A DNA stretch of 64,000 nt from Mycobacterium montefiorense (GTDB lineage Bacteria > Actinomycetota > Actinomycetes > Mycobacteriales > Mycobacteriaceae): contig NZ_BFCH01000017.1 of assembly GCF_003112775.1 (NCBI RefSeq), forward strand, positions 442,938 through 506,937, in the 5' to 3' direction. The translations under genes were made by a program, and so were the position numbers. This document shows positions 28,227-38,905 of this stretch, in pieces. A model generated the notes under the pieces. That model did no database searches. It was not told the origin of the DNA and was given only the letters and a program-made list of their open reading frames with translations. Numbering within the stretch: position 1 is the first letter of the stretch; each line of letters opens with the position of its first letter.

Positions 28227-29573
28227 GTGGCCCCTGCAAGTTCTGAGGCAATTGATCAGGCTGCTCAGACGAGTTTGAAGTCCCGTCGACGCGTCGCCGT
28301 GTTGGGCGGTAATCGCCTTCCCTTCGCACGGTCGGACGGTGCCTATGCCGAGGCGTCCAATCAGGACATGTTTACCGCGGCCCTGGGCGGGCTGGTGGAC
28401 CGATTCGGTCTGAGCGGCGAGCGGCTGGGCGTGGTCGTCGGCGGTGCCGTGCTCAAACACAGCCGAGACTTCAACCTGATGCGTGAGTGTGTGCTTGGCT
28501 CTGAATTGTCTTCGTATACACCGGCATTCGATATTCAGCAGGCCTGCGGCACCGGACTGCAAGCGGCCATCGCCGCGGCCGACGGCATCGCGTCGGGTCG
28601 CTATGACGTCGCCGCCGCCGGCGGGGTGGACACCACGTCCGACCCGCCGATCGGCCTGGGGAACAACCTGCGCCGCACCCTGCTGAAGTTGCGCCGGGCC
28701 AAATCCAACCTGCAACGGCTGAAGCTGGTGGGCACGCTGCCCGCCACCCTGGGTGTCGAAATCCCGGCCAACAGCGAGCCGCGCACCGGGCTGTCGATGG
28801 GCGAGCATGCCGCCATTACCGCCAAGCAGCTGGGGATCAAGCGGGTCGACCAGGACGAGTTGGCCGTCGCCAGCCACCGCAACATGGCCGCCGCCTACGA
28901 CCGAGGCTTTTTCGATGACCTCGTCACACCTTTCCTAGGGCTGTACCGCGACGACAATCTGCGAGCCAAGTCCAGCGTGGAGAAGCTCGCTACGCTGCGC
29001 CCGGTATTCGGCGTGAAGGCCGGTGACGCGACGATGACGGCAGGCAACTCGACGCCGTTGACCGACGGCGCCTCGGTCGCCCTGCTGGCAACCGAACAGT
29101 GGGCGGCCGATCACTCATTGCCCGCGCTGGCATTCCTGGTGGATGCGGAGACCGCCGCGGTCGACTACGTCAACGGGCGTGACGGGCTGCTGATGGCGCC
29201 GACCTATGCGGTGCCCAGGCTGCTGGCTCGCAACGGGCTCAGCCTGCAGGATTTTGACTTCTACGAGATCCATGAGGCCTTTGCTTCGGTGGTGCTGGCG
29301 CATCTGCAGGCGTGGGAGTCCGAGGAGTACTGCAAGGAGCGGCTGGGTCTGGACGCCGCTCTCGGCTCGATTGACCGCTCCAAGCTCAACGTCAACGGCT
29401 CGTCCTTGGCCGCCGGCCATCCGTTCGCGGCTACCGGCGGCCGGATTCTCGCCCAGGCCGCTAAGCAGCTTGCCGAGAAGAAGGCGGAGCGCAAAGGCGA
29501 GGGACCGGTCCGCGCGCTGATCTCGATCTGTGCGGCCGGCGGCCAGGGCGTGGCCGCCATTTTAGAGGCTTGA
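28227..29573 (+). CDS. fadA2: Acetyl-CoA acyltransferase FadA2
   Basis: Thiolase of about 448 residues catalysing thiolytic cleavage of 3-ketoacyl-CoA (or the reverse condensation). The nucleophilic Cys is in QQACGTGLQ, the catalytic His in [13 protein letters not shown] and the second Cys in [12 protein letters not shown] 28227 is preferred: CTGGAG stands 6 nt upstream and the product begins MAPA as I recall for Rv0243; ATG 28221 is only directly after the GGAG. Divergent from fabG4-htdX, convergent with fadE5. Together these genes cover acyl-CoA dehydrogenation, hydration, reduction and thiolysis. Confidence 0.92.
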   Translation: MAPASSEAIDQAAQTSLKSRRRVAVLGGNRLPFARSDGAYAEASNQDMFTAALGGLVDRFGLSGERLGVVVGGAVLKHSRDFNLMRECVLGSELSSYTPAFDIQQACGTGLQAAIAAADGIASGRYDVAAAGGVDTTSDPPIGLGNNLRRTLLKLRRAKSNLQRLKLVGTLPATLGVEIPANSEPRTGLSMGEHAAITAKQLGIKRVDQDELAVASHRNMAAAYDRGFFDDLVTPFLGLYRDDNLRAKSSVEKLATLRPVFGVKAGDATMTAGNSTPLTDGASVALLATEQWAADHSLPALAFLVDAETAAVDYVNGRDGLLMAPTYAVPRLLARNGLSLQDFDFYEIHEAFASVVLAHLQAWESEEYCKERLGLDAALGSIDRSKLNVNGSSLAAGHPFAATGGRILAQAAKQLAEKKAERKGEGPVRALISICAAGGQGVAAILEA

Positions 29574-29762
29574 CCTGCGCATCCGCTGCGGCGGTCTAGC
29601 CCACGCAGCGACGAATGAAGTTCGTCACAGCGGATTAGTAACGCCGGGGGATGGGTAACCGATGTCCGGATTGCCTTGTGTTGTGGTCTGACCCCCGACT
29701 CCGACTGCAGCACGAGCCATCCCCGATGCCGCGCCTGGATGAAAAGACGGGCGTACGAAAAG

Positions 29763-29797
29763 GGCCGCCGCTGGAGTGAGGGGATCCAGCGGCGGCC
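29763..29797 (+). terminator. Intrinsic terminator of fadA2
   Basis: A 13-bp perfect stem (GGCCGCCGCTGGA pairing with TCCAGCGGCGGCC) with a 9-nt loop is followed directly by five T and preceded by AAAAG, a classic rho-independent structure that can work in both directions. Confidence 0.8.
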
Positions 29798-29823
29798 TTT
29801 TTGGTATCGCGCCCCAAAGACCC

Positions 29824-29859
29824 AAAATCCCCCGCTTCAGCGTGGAAGCGGGGGATTTT
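29824..29859. terminator. Bidirectional terminator between fadA2 and fadE5
   Basis: AAAATCCCCCGCTTC pairs perfectly over 15 bp with GAAGCGGGGGATTTT around a 6-nt loop. A-rich and T-rich ends on both sides make it suited to terminate fadE5 (minus) and read-through from fadA2 (plus). It ends 18 nt from the fadE5 stop. Confidence 0.82.
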
Positions 29860-29877
29860 GCGTGTAGTCCAGCCGGC

Positions 29878-31713
29878 TTAGAAGGCGGCCTCGTCGAGCT
29901 CCATGATGTCGTTGTCCAGTGTCTCGATCACCTCGCGGGTGCTGGCCAACAGCGGCAGGAAGTTCTTCGCGAAGAACGACGCCACCGCGACCTTGCCCTC
30001 GTAGAAGGACCGCTCGGTGCCGCTGGCGCCGGCGTCGAGTGCGGCGACGGCCACCGCGGCCTGACGCTGCAGCAGCCAGCCGATGACCAGGTCGCCAACG
30101 CTCATCAGGAAGCGCACCGAACCCAGGCCCACCTTGTAAAGGCTGGTGACGTCCTGCTGTGCCTCCATCAGGTAGCCGGTCAGCGTGGCCGCCATCGATT
30201 GGACGTCAGCCAAGGCCTTGGCCAGGTGTTCCCGTTCGGTCTTCAGCCGCCCGTTACCGGCCTCGCTGTCGACGAACTCCTGAATCTGCTCGGATACGTG
30301 CGCCAGGGCCTGACCCTTGTCGCGCACGATCTTGCGGAAGAAGAAGTCCTGCGCCTGGATGGCCGTGGTGCCCTCATAGAGCGAGTCGATCTTCGCGTCG
30401 CGGATGTACTGCTCGATCGGGTAGTCCTGCAGGAAGCCGGACCCGCCGAACGTCTGCAGGCTCTCGGTCAGCTTCGCGTAGGCCTGCTCGGAGCCCACAC
30501 CCTTGACCACCGGAAGCATCAGGTCGTTGACCCGGACAGCCAGGTTGGCGTCCACACCGTGCAGCGCCTCGGCGACCGCGGCGTCCTGGTAGGTCGCGGT
30601 GAACAGATACAGCGTACGCAGACCCTCGGCGTAGGCCTTCTGAGTCATCAGCGAACGGCGTACGTCCGGGTGGTGCGTGATGGTCACGCGCGGCGCGGCC
30701 TTGTCGGTCATCTGGGTCATGTCGGCGCCCTGCACCCGCTCCTTGGCGTAGTCCAGCGCGTTCAGGTACCCGGTCGACAGGGTGGCGATCGCCTTGGTAC
30801 CGACCATCATGCGGGCCTGCTCGATGACCTCGAACATCTGCGCGATGCCGTGGTGCACCTCGCCGACCAGCCATCCCTTCGCGGGCACGCCGTGCTGACC
30901 GAAGGTCAATTCGCAGGTCGCGGAGACCTTGAGGCCCATCTTGTGCTCGACGTTGGTGACGAAAGCGCCGTTGCGCTCGCCGATGGCACCGGTCTCGAAG
31001 TCGAACAGGAACTTGGGCACGAAGAACAGCGACAGACCCTTGGTACCGGGACCAGCGCCCTCCGGACGGGCCAGCACCAGGTGGAAGATGTTCTCGAACA
31101 GGTCGCCGGAGTCGGCCGAGGTGATGAACCTCTTGACCCCGTCGATGTGCCAGGAACCGTCTTCCTGCTGCACCGCTTTGGTCCGGCCGGCACCGACGTC
31201 CGAGCCGGCGTCCGGCTCGGTGAGCACCATGGTCGAACCCCAGCCGCGCTCAGCGCACAGCACGGCCCATTTCTTCTGCTCCTCGGTGCCGAGGTGGTAC
31301 AGGATGTTGGCGAAACCGGCGCCGCCGGCATACATCCACACCGCCGGGTTGGCGCCGAGGATGTGCTCGTGCAGGGCCCACAGCAGTGACTTGGGCGCGG
31401 GCACGCCGCCGAGGGCCTCGTCGAGGCCGACCTTGTCCCAGCCGCCATCTTGGACCGCACGAACCGACTTCTTGAATGACTCGGGCAGGCTCACCGAGTG
31501 AGCCTCGGGGTCGAAGACCGGCGGGTTGCGGTCACCCTCGACGAACGAGTCCGCGATCGGCCCTTCGGCCAGTCGGCTGACCTCGTTCAACATTTCCCGG
31601 GCGGTGTCGGCGTCCAGGTCGGTGTATTCACCTTCACCTAGCATCTTGTCGACTCCCAGCACCTCAAAGAGGTTGAATACCTGGTCGCGGACGTTGCTCT
31701 TGTAGTGGCTCAC
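29878..31713 (-). CDS. fadE5: Acyl-CoA dehydrogenase FadE5
   Basis: FAD-dependent acyl-CoA dehydrogenase, first step of beta-oxidation, 611 residues as in Rv0244c. It contains [16 protein letters not shown] and [17 protein letters not shown] substrate/FAD segments, and the catalytic glutamate in [15 protein letters not shown]. The C-terminal extra domain characteristic of long (VLCAD-like) forms is present. The GTG at 31713 is chosen: GAGGAGGAG lies just upstream and the product begins [14 protein letters not shown]-type starts further upstream are unneeded. A TTAC-N6-GTAA operator precedes it. Confidence 0.94.
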   Translation of the reverse strand: MSHYKSNVRDQVFNLFEVLGVDKMLGEGEYTDLDADTAREMLNEVSRLAEGPIADSFVEGDRNPPVFDPEAHSVSLPESFKKSVRAVQDGGWDKVGLDEALGGVPAPKSLLWALHEHILGANPAVWMYAGGAGFANILYHLGTEEQKKWAVLCAERGWGSTMVLTEPDAGSDVGAGRTKAVQQEDGSWHIDGVKRFITSADSGDLFENIFHLVLARPEGAGPGTKGLSLFFVPKFLFDFETGAIGERNGAFVTNVEHKMGLKVSATCELTFGQHGVPAKGWLVGEVHHGIAQMFEVIEQARMMVGTKAIATLSTGYLNALDYAKERVQGADMTQMTDKAAPRVTITHHPDVRRSLMTQKAYAEGLRTLYLFTATYQDAAVAEALHGVDANLAVRVNDLMLPVVKGVGSEQAYAKLTESLQTFGGSGFLQDYPIEQYIRDAKIDSLYEGTTAIQAQDFFFRKIVRDKGQALAHVSEQIQEFVDSEAGNGRLKTEREHLAKALADVQSMAATLTGYLMEAQQDVTSLYKVGLGSVRFLMSVGDLVIGWLLQRQAAVAVAALDAGASGTERSFYEGKVAVASFFAKNFLPLLASTREVIETLDNDIMELDEAAF

Positions 31714-31762
31714 TACTCTCCTCCTCGTTGAGAATGCCACGCTGTGGTTGGGTACTTGGCTA

Positions 31763-31780
31763 AGTTACCCACCAGTAACT
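31763..31780. promoter_or_regulatory. Operator with TTAC-N6-GTAA core upstream of fadE5
   Basis: AGTTAC-CCACCA-GTAACT is a perfect 6-bp inverted repeat 50 nt upstream of the fadE5 start. The core matches the fabG4/fadA2 operator at 28153-28166. Confidence 0.6.
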
Positions 31781-31849
31781 CCGCTAAAAATATATCGGGC
31801 TGTGACATCAGCGCAAGTGACTGTGATCTAGATTTCACTGCCTAATTAA

Positions 31850-31861
31850 CCAACCGGTTGG
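31850..31861. promoter_or_regulatory. Palindrome in the fadE5/oxygenase divergent region
   Basis: CCAACCGGTTGG is a perfect 12-bp palindrome about 55 nt upstream of the oxygenase start. It may be an operator for that gene; no regulator is assigned. Confidence 0.35.
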
Positions 31862-31903
31862 GATGGCCCAGCTCACGCCTTCGACAGGCGATCTACCTGC
31901 GGC

Positions 31904-31909
31904 GATAAT
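31904..31909 (+). promoter_or_regulatory. -10 element for the leaderless oxygenase gene
   Basis: GATAAT ends 6 nt before GTG 31916, the same spacing seen for the LAL, ClC and nirB starts; there is no ribosome binding site. Confidence 0.45.
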
Positions 31910-31915
31910 TGAAGC

Positions 31916-33465
<1,550 letters not shown>

Positions 33466-33488
33466 TCACCCGCCAACACCACCCTCGG

Positions 33489-34235
33489 TCAGCGGCGGAA
33501 CAGCTTGTTGCCCAGCCAGACGATCGGGTCGTATTTGCGGTCGGCAACCCGCTCTTTCATCGGGATCAGTGCGTTGTCGGTGATCTTGATGTGTTCCGGG
33601 CACACCTCGGTGCAGCACTTGGTGATGTTGCAGAAGCCCAGGCCGTGTTCTTCCTGCGCGTCGTTGCGGCGGTCCCGGGTATCCAACGGGTGCATCTCGA
33701 GTTCGGCGATGCGCATCAAGAAGCGGGGCCCGGCGAACGACTCCTTGTTTTCCTCGTGGTCGCGGACCACGTGGCAGACGTTTTGGCACAGGAAGCACTC
33801 GATGCACTTGCGGAATTCCTGCGAGCGCGCGACGTCGACCTGCGCCATCCGGTATTCCCCGGGCTGCAGGTCCTTGGGCGGCGTGAAAGATGGGATCTCA
33901 CGGGCCTTTTCGTAGTTGAACGAGACGTCGGTGACCAGATCGCGAATCACCGGGAAGGTCCGCAGCGGCGTCACCGTCACGACCTCGTCCTCCTCGAAGG
34001 TGGACATCCGGGTCATGCACATCAGCTTCGGCTTGCCATTGATCTCGGCCGAGCACGATCCGCACTTGCCGGCCTTGCAGTTCCACCGCACCGCGAGGTC
34101 GGGCGTCTGGGTCGCCTGCAGGCGATGGATGATGTCGAGCACCACCTCGCCCTCGTTGACCTCGACCGTGAAGTTCTCCAGCGAGCCGCCGGCTTCGTCG
34201 CCGCGCCAGACCCGCATTGTCGCGTCGTAGCTCAT
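33489..34235 (-). CDS. sdhB: Succinate dehydrogenase 1 iron-sulfur subunit
   Basis: Electron-transfer subunit of respiratory complex II, 248 residues (Rv0247c). The N-terminal ferredoxin domain carries the [2Fe-2S] ligands in CKAGKCGSC with a further Cys in KLMC. The C-terminal domain carries [4Fe-4S] and [3Fe-4S] ligands in CIECFLCQNVC and CCTEVCPEHI. The ATG at 34235 overlaps the sdhA stop by one base (TAATG), giving coupled translation in the order sdhC-sdhA-sdhB. Confidence 0.94.
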   Translation of the reverse strand: MSYDATMRVWRGDEAGGSLENFTVEVNEGEVVLDIIHRLQATQTPDLAVRWNCKAGKCGSCSAEINGKPKLMCMTRMSTFEEDEVVTVTPLRTFPVIRDLVTDVSFNYEKAREIPSFTPPKDLQPGEYRMAQVDVARSQEFRKCIECFLCQNVCHVVRDHEENKESFAGPRFLMRIAELEMHPLDTRDRRNDAQEEHGLGFCNITKCCTEVCPEHIKITDNALIPMKERVADRKYDPIVWLGNKLFRR

Positions 34236-36151
34236 TAGCCTCTCCGTCCTGGGTGGTCGGCCAGCTCTTCGTCGGTGAAGTACTTCTCCAGCTCGGAGAC
34301 CTCAAAGAGCTCCATCAGATCGGACCGCATCGGCACCTGGTCCTCGCGGGTGACGGTGACGTCGGGAATCACGTCGTCGCCGCCGGCGGCGCGGCACACC
34401 AGCAACACCTTGCGCCAGGTCGAGTCCATTCCCGGATGGTCGTCGCGGGTGTGTCCGCCGCGGCTCTCGGTGCGTTGCAGTGCGGCCTTGGCCACGCATT
34501 CGCTGATCAACAGCATGTTGCGCAAGTCGATGGCCAGGTTCCAGCCGGGGTTGTACCGCCGATTGCCCTCGACGTGGATGTGCTTGAACCGCTCGCGCAG
34601 TGTGGTGAGTCGTTGCAGGGCCTCGGAGATCTCCTCCGATTTACGGATGATGCCGACCAGGTCGTTCATCGACTGCTGCAGTTCCTGTTGCAGCGTGTAC
34701 GGGTTCTCGGCGGCGTCACCGTTCGTCGGTCCTGCGAAGGGTGCCAGCGCCCGCTTCGCGGCTTCCTCGACGGCATCCTCGTGCACGGTCGGGCGGCTGG
34801 CCAGAGCGCGGGCGTAGTCGGCGGCGCCCAGCCCGGCACGCCGGCCGAAAACCAGCAGGTCTGACAGCGAGTTGCCGCCCAGCCGGTTGGAGCCGTGCAT
34901 GCCGCCGGAACACTCGCCCGCGGCGAATAGGCCGGCAACGGTGGCCGCACCGGTGTCGGGGTCGACCTCGACACCGCCCATCACGTAGTGACAGGTGGGC
35001 CCGACTTCCATTGGCTCCTTGGTGATGTCGACGCCGGCCAGCTCCATGAACTGGTGGTACATCGACGGCAGCCGCCGCTTGATCTCCTCGCGCGTCAACC
35101 GCGAGGCGATGTCGAGGTACACGCCGCCGTGCGGGGTACCGCGGCCGGCCTTGACCTCCGAGTTGATCGCGCGGGCGACCTCATCGCGGGGCAGCAGGTC
35201 CGGGGTGCGGCGGGCCGAGTCGTTGTCTTTGAGCCACTGGTCGGCCTCTTGCTCGGATTCCGCGTACTGGCCCTTGAACACCGGGGGGATGTAGTCGAAC
35301 ATGAAGCGCTTGCTGTCGGAGTTCTTCAACACTCCGCCGTCGCCGCGCACACCCTCGGTGACCAGGATCCCCTTCACACTCGGCGGCCACACCATGCCCG
35401 TCGGGTGGAACTGGATGAACTCCATGTTGATCAGCGTCGCGCCGGCCCGCAGCGCCAGTGCGTGCCCGTCGCCGGTGTACTCCCAGGAGTTCGACGTGAC
35501 CTTGAAGGACTTGCCGATCCCGCCGGTGGCCAGTACCACCGCGGGCGCCTCGAAGACGACGAACTTGCCGCTCTCCCGCCAGTAGCCGAACGCCCCGGAG
35601 ATCGCGTCGCCGTCCTTGAGCAACTCGGTGATCGTGCATTCGGCGAATACCTTGATCCGCGCCTCGTAGTCACCGAGCTCGGCGAAATCCTCCTGCTGCA
35701 GCGAGACGATCTTCTGCTGCATGGTGCGGATCAGCTCCAGGCCGGTGCGGTCACCGACGTGCGCCAGCCGTGGGTAGGTGTGCCCACCGAAGTTGCGCTG
35801 GCTGATCTTGCCGTCCTTGAGGCGGTCGAAGAGTGCGCCGTAGGTTTCCAGCTCCCAGACCCGGTCCGGTGCCTCCTTGGCGTGCAGTTCGGCCATCCGC
35901 CAGTTGTTCAGAAACTTGCCACCGCGCATCGTGTCGCCGAAGTGGGTCGACCAGTTGTCCTTGGGGTTAGTGTTGCCCATGGAAGCCGCGCAGCCGCCCT
36001 CGGCCATCACCGTGTGGGCTTTGCCGAACAACGACTTGGACACCACCGCGACCTTGAGACCGCGTTCCCGCGCTTCGATGACCGCGCGCAAACCCGCGCC
36101 GCCGGCACCGATCACGACCACGTCGTAGGAGTGCCGTTCGACCTCAGACAT
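34235..36151 (-). CDS. sdhA: Succinate dehydrogenase 1 flavoprotein subunit
   Basis: Catalytic FAD subunit oxidising succinate to fumarate, 638 residues (Rv0248c). FAD-binding motif VVIGAGGAGLRAVIEARE is at the N-terminus. The His of GKAHTVMAEGG is the probable covalent-flavin site. The active-site region HGSNRLGGNSLSD and QFHPTG are present. ATG 36151 (MSEVERHSYD) is preferred over an in-frame start 18 codons upstream that would overlap sdhC. Part of the sdhC-sdhA-sdhB operon. Confidence 0.94.
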   Translation of the reverse strand: MSEVERHSYDVVVIGAGGAGLRAVIEARERGLKVAVVSKSLFGKAHTVMAEGGCAASMGNTNPKDNWSTHFGDTMRGGKFLNNWRMAELHAKEAPDRVWELETYGALFDRLKDGKISQRNFGGHTYPRLAHVGDRTGLELIRTMQQKIVSLQQEDFAELGDYEARIKVFAECTITELLKDGDAISGAFGYWRESGKFVVFEAPAVVLATGGIGKSFKVTSNSWEYTGDGHALALRAGATLINMEFIQFHPTGMVWPPSVKGILVTEGVRGDGGVLKNSDSKRFMFDYIPPVFKGQYAESEQEADQWLKDNDSARRTPDLLPRDEVARAINSEVKAGRGTPHGGVYLDIASRLTREEIKRRLPSMYHQFMELAGVDITKEPMEVGPTCHYVMGGVEVDPDTGAATVAGLFAAGECSGGMHGSNRLGGNSLSDLLVFGRRAGLGAADYARALASRPTVHEDAVEEAAKRALAPFAGPTNGDAAENPYTLQQELQQSMNDLVGIIRKSEEISEALQRLTTLRERFKHIHVEGNRRYNPGWNLAIDLRNMLLISECVAKAALQRTESRGGHTRDDHPGMDSTWRKVLLVCRAAGGDDVIPDVTVTREDQVPMRSDLMELFEVSELEKYFTDEELADHPGRRG

Positions 36152-36194
36152 AAATCCCTCGCTAGCTAAATTTTGGTTTTTTCCAAATGGCGAT

Positions 36195-37025
36195 TCAGCC
36201 AACAAATCTCAGGTCAGAAATTGCGCCGCTGGCCACCAGCGCGACGTAAAAGTCGGTAAGCATCAGCGTGCCCAGCGTGATCCAGGCGAACATCTTGTGT
36301 CGGGTGTTAATAACGCTGACCTGGGTCCAGATCCAATAACGCACCGGGTGCTTGGAGAAGTGCTTGAGCCGCCCGCCGGTGACATGCCGGCACGAATGGC
36401 ACGACAGCGTGTAGATCCACAGCATGATGACGTTGCCGAGCAGGATTACGTTGCCCAAACCGAAGCCGAATCCGCCCGGTCCCTTGTCGGAGTGGAACGC
36501 GACGATCGCGTCGTAGGTGTTGATCACCGAGATGACGCCGGCGATGTAGAAGAAGTACCGGTGGGTGTTCTGGATGATCAGCGGGAGCTTGGTCTCGCCG
36601 GTGTAGTGGACGCGGGGTTCGGCCACACCGCACGCGGTGGGCGATTGCCACACCGTTCGGTAGTAGGCGCCACGGTAGTAGTAGCAGGTGAGCCGGAACA
36701 GCAGCAGGAACGGCAGCGTCAGCGCCGCATACGGCACAAACCACCAGTTCGGCAGGATCTGCGGCCAGAATTCGCTGGCCTCACCGCATGCCTTCGCCAT
36801 GCACGGCGAGTAGAACGGCGTCAGGTAGTGGTACTGCGGGACGTAGAAGTAGTCCTTCTGCAACCCGCGCGCCGTCGCGTAGATAAGGAATGCGGCGAAT
36901 CCCAGGTCGATCCGTAACGGCGACATCCACCACCGGTCGGTGCGTAGGGTCCGTTGCTGGATGCGGGCGCGGGTAGGTGAAAAGACACCGGACGCAGGAC
37001 GGTTCGCAGTGGGAGCGCTCATCAA
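36195..37025 (-). CDS. sdhC: Succinate dehydrogenase 1 membrane anchor
   Basis: Membrane subunit of 276 residues with about five hydrophobic helices (Rv0249c), anchoring SdhAB and passing electrons to menaquinone. Candidate heme or quinone residues include the His cluster HSCRHVTGG after helix 4. The N-terminus is cytosolic and Arg-rich (RARIQQRTLRTDRWW). It is followed 43 nt later by sdhA. Rv0250c lies 87 nt upstream on the same strand and may join the transcript. Confidence 0.9.
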   Translation of the reverse strand: MMSAPTANRPASGVFSPTRARIQQRTLRTDRWWMSPLRIDLGFAAFLIYATARGLQKDYFYVPQYHYLTPFYSPCMAKACGEASEFWPQILPNWWFVPYAALTLPFLLLFRLTCYYYRGAYYRTVWQSPTACGVAEPRVHYTGETKLPLIIQNTHRYFFYIAGVISVINTYDAIVAFHSDKGPGGFGFGLGNVILLGNVIMLWIYTLSCHSCRHVTGGRLKHFSKHPVRYWIWTQVSVINTRHKMFAWITLGTLMLTDFYVALVASGAISDLRFVG

Positions 37026-37112
37026 GTGTTCCTCTTCGAACGGGCTGTTGAACGAAGCTTTGGTCGAAAGGGTACACAGAGAGGGCCCCCGAATTTTCGG
37101 GGGGCTTGGCTG

Positions 37113-37409
37113 TCAGGACCTGTTGTGACCTCCGACACCCTCGTCGTCGACATCGCGCCAGAAATCGGTGTCGTATTGGGTGTCGGGAATGGTGATCTTT
37201 TCGCCGGAGTGCTGCACAGTTGCGCGCGCCAAGTCCAATTCCGAAACATCGGTGTCGGGTAATTCGACGTCGCTGATGATCCGGTCGGCGTCGATAACGA
37301 TGCGGCGCATGGCCGGGCTGTCGCCGTAGCGCGACTTCAAGGAGCTCACGCACCGCCGCAAGCCGCCGATGAGGTCGTGTAGTTCGGCGAGTTCAGTGGT
37401 GGTGGACAA
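37113..37409 (-). CDS. Conserved small protein (Rv0250c-like)
   Basis: Hydrophilic 98-residue protein without recognised domain, close to the 97 residues I recall for Rv0250c. It contains LHDLIGGLRRCVSSLKSRYG (amphipathic helix) and a conserved acidic C-terminus (DTDFWRDVDDEGVGG). TTG 37409 is chosen because GGAG is 6 nt upstream and the product starts MSTTTELAEL; an in-frame GTG-type extension to 37436 lacks support. It precedes the sdh operon on the same strand, suggesting a link to complex II, which is not proven. Confidence 0.78.
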   Translation of the reverse strand: MSTTTELAELHDLIGGLRRCVSSLKSRYGDSPAMRRIVIDADRIISDVELPDTDVSELDLARATVQHSGEKITIPDTQYDTDFWRDVDDEGVGGHNRS

Positions 37410-37522
37410 GAGATCTCCTTGGGCCGAGGGTGGCACGAATCACAGTATGACTTTCGATACTATCCACCGGACCCGACTGATGTCGGAGTAAACGACTCGG
37501 CCAGATCGCGGAGCAAACAGCC

Positions 37523-38284
37523 ATGACAGGTCAGAACAACGCCGCGCTGCGCGCGTCGGCACTGCTCGAATTGCACCAGCCAGGCAATCCCGTAGTGCTG
37601 CCGACCGTATGGGATGCCTGGTCGGCACGCCTTGCCACGGATGCCGGATTCGTCGCCCTGACCGTGGGCAGCCATCCGATGGCCGGCTCGATCGGCAAAC
37701 CTGACAACGAGGGTATGTCGTTCGACGATGTACTCACCCGGGTTGCCCAGATCACGGCGGCGGTCGACGTCCCGGTGTCGGTGGACGTCGAGTCCGGCTA
37801 CGGTCAGCCGCCCCGGCGCCTGATCGAAGGCCTGCTGAGTGTGGGCGCCGTCGGGCTGAACATCGAGGACACCGTGCACTCCGAGAACAAGCGCCTGCGG
37901 TCCGCCGGTGAGCACGCGGAATTAGTAGGTGCGTTGCGGTCGGCGGCCGACGCCGCCGGGGTGCACGTCGTGATCAACGCCCGTACCGATCTTTTCGTGC
38001 GCAAGGACGGTGATGACTCCGACCGCGTCGAGCGGGCGGTGGCGCGATTGACGGAGGCGGCCGACGCCGGCGCCGATGTGCTCTACCCGGTGGGCCGCCA
38101 CAGCCCGGAGACCCTGCGGCGGTTGGCCACGGAGCTGCCGCTGCCTGTCAACGCGATCGCGCTGCCCGACCAGGACGACCCGGCGTCGTTCGGTCCGCTC
38201 GGTGTCGCCCGGATCAGTTTCGGACCGTACCTGCAGGCCGCGCTGTCCCCGCGGGTCAAGGAGCTGCTGGCGCGCTGGGCCTGA
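37523..38284 (+). CDS. Isocitrate lyase/PEP mutase superfamily protein
   Basis: 253-residue TIM-barrel protein of the phosphoenolpyruvate mutase/isocitrate lyase superfamily. Signatures are LPTVWDAWSARLATDAGF at the N-terminus, the metal-binding DVESGYG, and NARTD in strand 6. The KKCGH loop of true isocitrate lyases is absent. Closest family member I know is Rv1998c. The reaction is uncertain: C-C or P-C cleavage of a small 2-oxo acid is possible. Divergent from Rv0250c and convergent with the HxlR gene, 4 nt between stops. Confidence 0.8.
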   Translation: MTGQNNAALRASALLELHQPGNPVVLPTVWDAWSARLATDAGFVALTVGSHPMAGSIGKPDNEGMSFDDVLTRVAQITAAVDVPVSVDVESGYGQPPRRLIEGLLSVGAVGLNIEDTVHSENKRLRSAGEHAELVGALRSAADAAGVHVVINARTDLFVRKDGDDSDRVERAVARLTEAADAGADVLYPVGRHSPETLRRLATELPLPVNAIALPDQDDPASFGPLGVARISFGPYLQAALSPRVKELLARWA

Positions 38285-38288
38285 GGGG

Positions 38289-38786
38289 CTAGATCGGCTC
38301 CAGCATCCGGTGCGGTCGCCGAAGCGCCACAGTGACCGAGTCGTCGCGATTCGGATTACGCGGGCCCCGCGGCGGGTGCACAATCAGGTCGGCGACGTCA
38401 GGGATCTGATCGCAACGCCCGCAGCGGCGATCCTGCCCGATCGCACCGCCACACTCCGCGTGCAAATAGGTTCGCCTGCTCGGCTTTTCGAGATAGTTCT
38501 CGTTGCCCCAACTGATCATTGACCAGATCATCGGCCACAACTGAGCGCCCTTGGCGGTCAATTCGTACTCGCTGTCCGCCTTGGCCAGCACTTCCTCCTT
38601 GACGAGGAAGGTGAGTCGGTCGGCCAGGACGGCTTTCGGGATGCCGAGATGGTTGCGAAAGTCGCTGAAGCGCCGAACCCCGAAGAAGGCGTCGCGCATG
38701 ATCAACAGGGTCCAGCGCTCGCCGACGATCTCCAGAGACCGGGCGATGGGGCAGCTTTCGCTGGGGTATTCGCGGGGGAGAGCCAC
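38289..38786 (-). CDS. HxlR family transcriptional regulator
   Basis: Winged-helix regulator of about 165 residues. HxlR signature: CPIARSLEIVGERWTLLIMRDAFFG followed by IPKAVLADRLTFLVKEEVL, split here only for description. The N-terminal Cys of the C-P motif can act as a redox switch in some relatives. The C-terminus adds an unusual Cys cluster (ECGG...CGRCDQ) that could bind zinc. Start GTG 38786 places the protein directly downstream of two operator repeats; GTG 38819 in frame would overlap the first repeat. Divergent from the DUF302 gene, the probable target. Confidence 0.8.
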   Translation of the reverse strand: MALPREYPSESCPIARSLEIVGERWTLLIMRDAFFGVRRFSDFRNHLGIPKAVLADRLTFLVKEEVLAKADSEYELTAKGAQLWPMIWSMISWGNENYLEKPSRRTYLHAECGGAIGQDRRCGRCDQIPDVADLIVHPPRGPRNPNRDDSVTVALRRPHRMLEPI

Positions 38787-38807
38787 GGCCTCGATGATAC
38801 GCCTTGA

Positions 38808-38859
38808 TAGTTCATTCACCGAACCGTATAGTTCAGTTACTTAGTTCATTCACCGAACC
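38808..38859. promoter_or_regulatory. Tandem operator repeats between hxlR and the DUF302 gene
   Basis: The 18-mer TAGTTCATTCACCGAACC occurs at 38808-38825 and 38842-38859, 34 bp apart, with a partial third copy (TAGTTCA) at 38829-38835. Each 18-mer contains GTTC-N7-GAAC. Placement between divergent genes suggests HxlR operators. Confidence 0.65.
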
Positions 38860-38905
38860 ACTAGGGTGAGCGCGCAATGAAGGTCGATCAATCTTGAGGA
38901 GTGCC

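Larger units (their letters stand above)
29574..29877. other. Convergent intergenic region fadA2/fadE5
   Basis: The 304-nt gap between two convergent genes contains no supported gene. Its right half holds two strong hairpin terminators listed separately; the left half shows nothing recognisable. Confidence 0.7.

Noticed and set aside
28098..28877. N-terminal extension of fabG4 across the promoter into fadA2
   Set aside because: It would overlap fadA2 and the operator; GTG 28097 gives exactly the known 454-residue protein.
29776..31389. 537-codon plus-strand frame opposite fadE5
   Set aside because: Leu/Gly/His/Arg-rich with no recognisable family; it is the antisense of a clear acyl-CoA dehydrogenase and crosses two terminators.
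34988..36169. 393-codon plus-strand frame opposite sdhA
   Set aside because: Antisense artefact of GC-rich codon usage; sdhA is certain.
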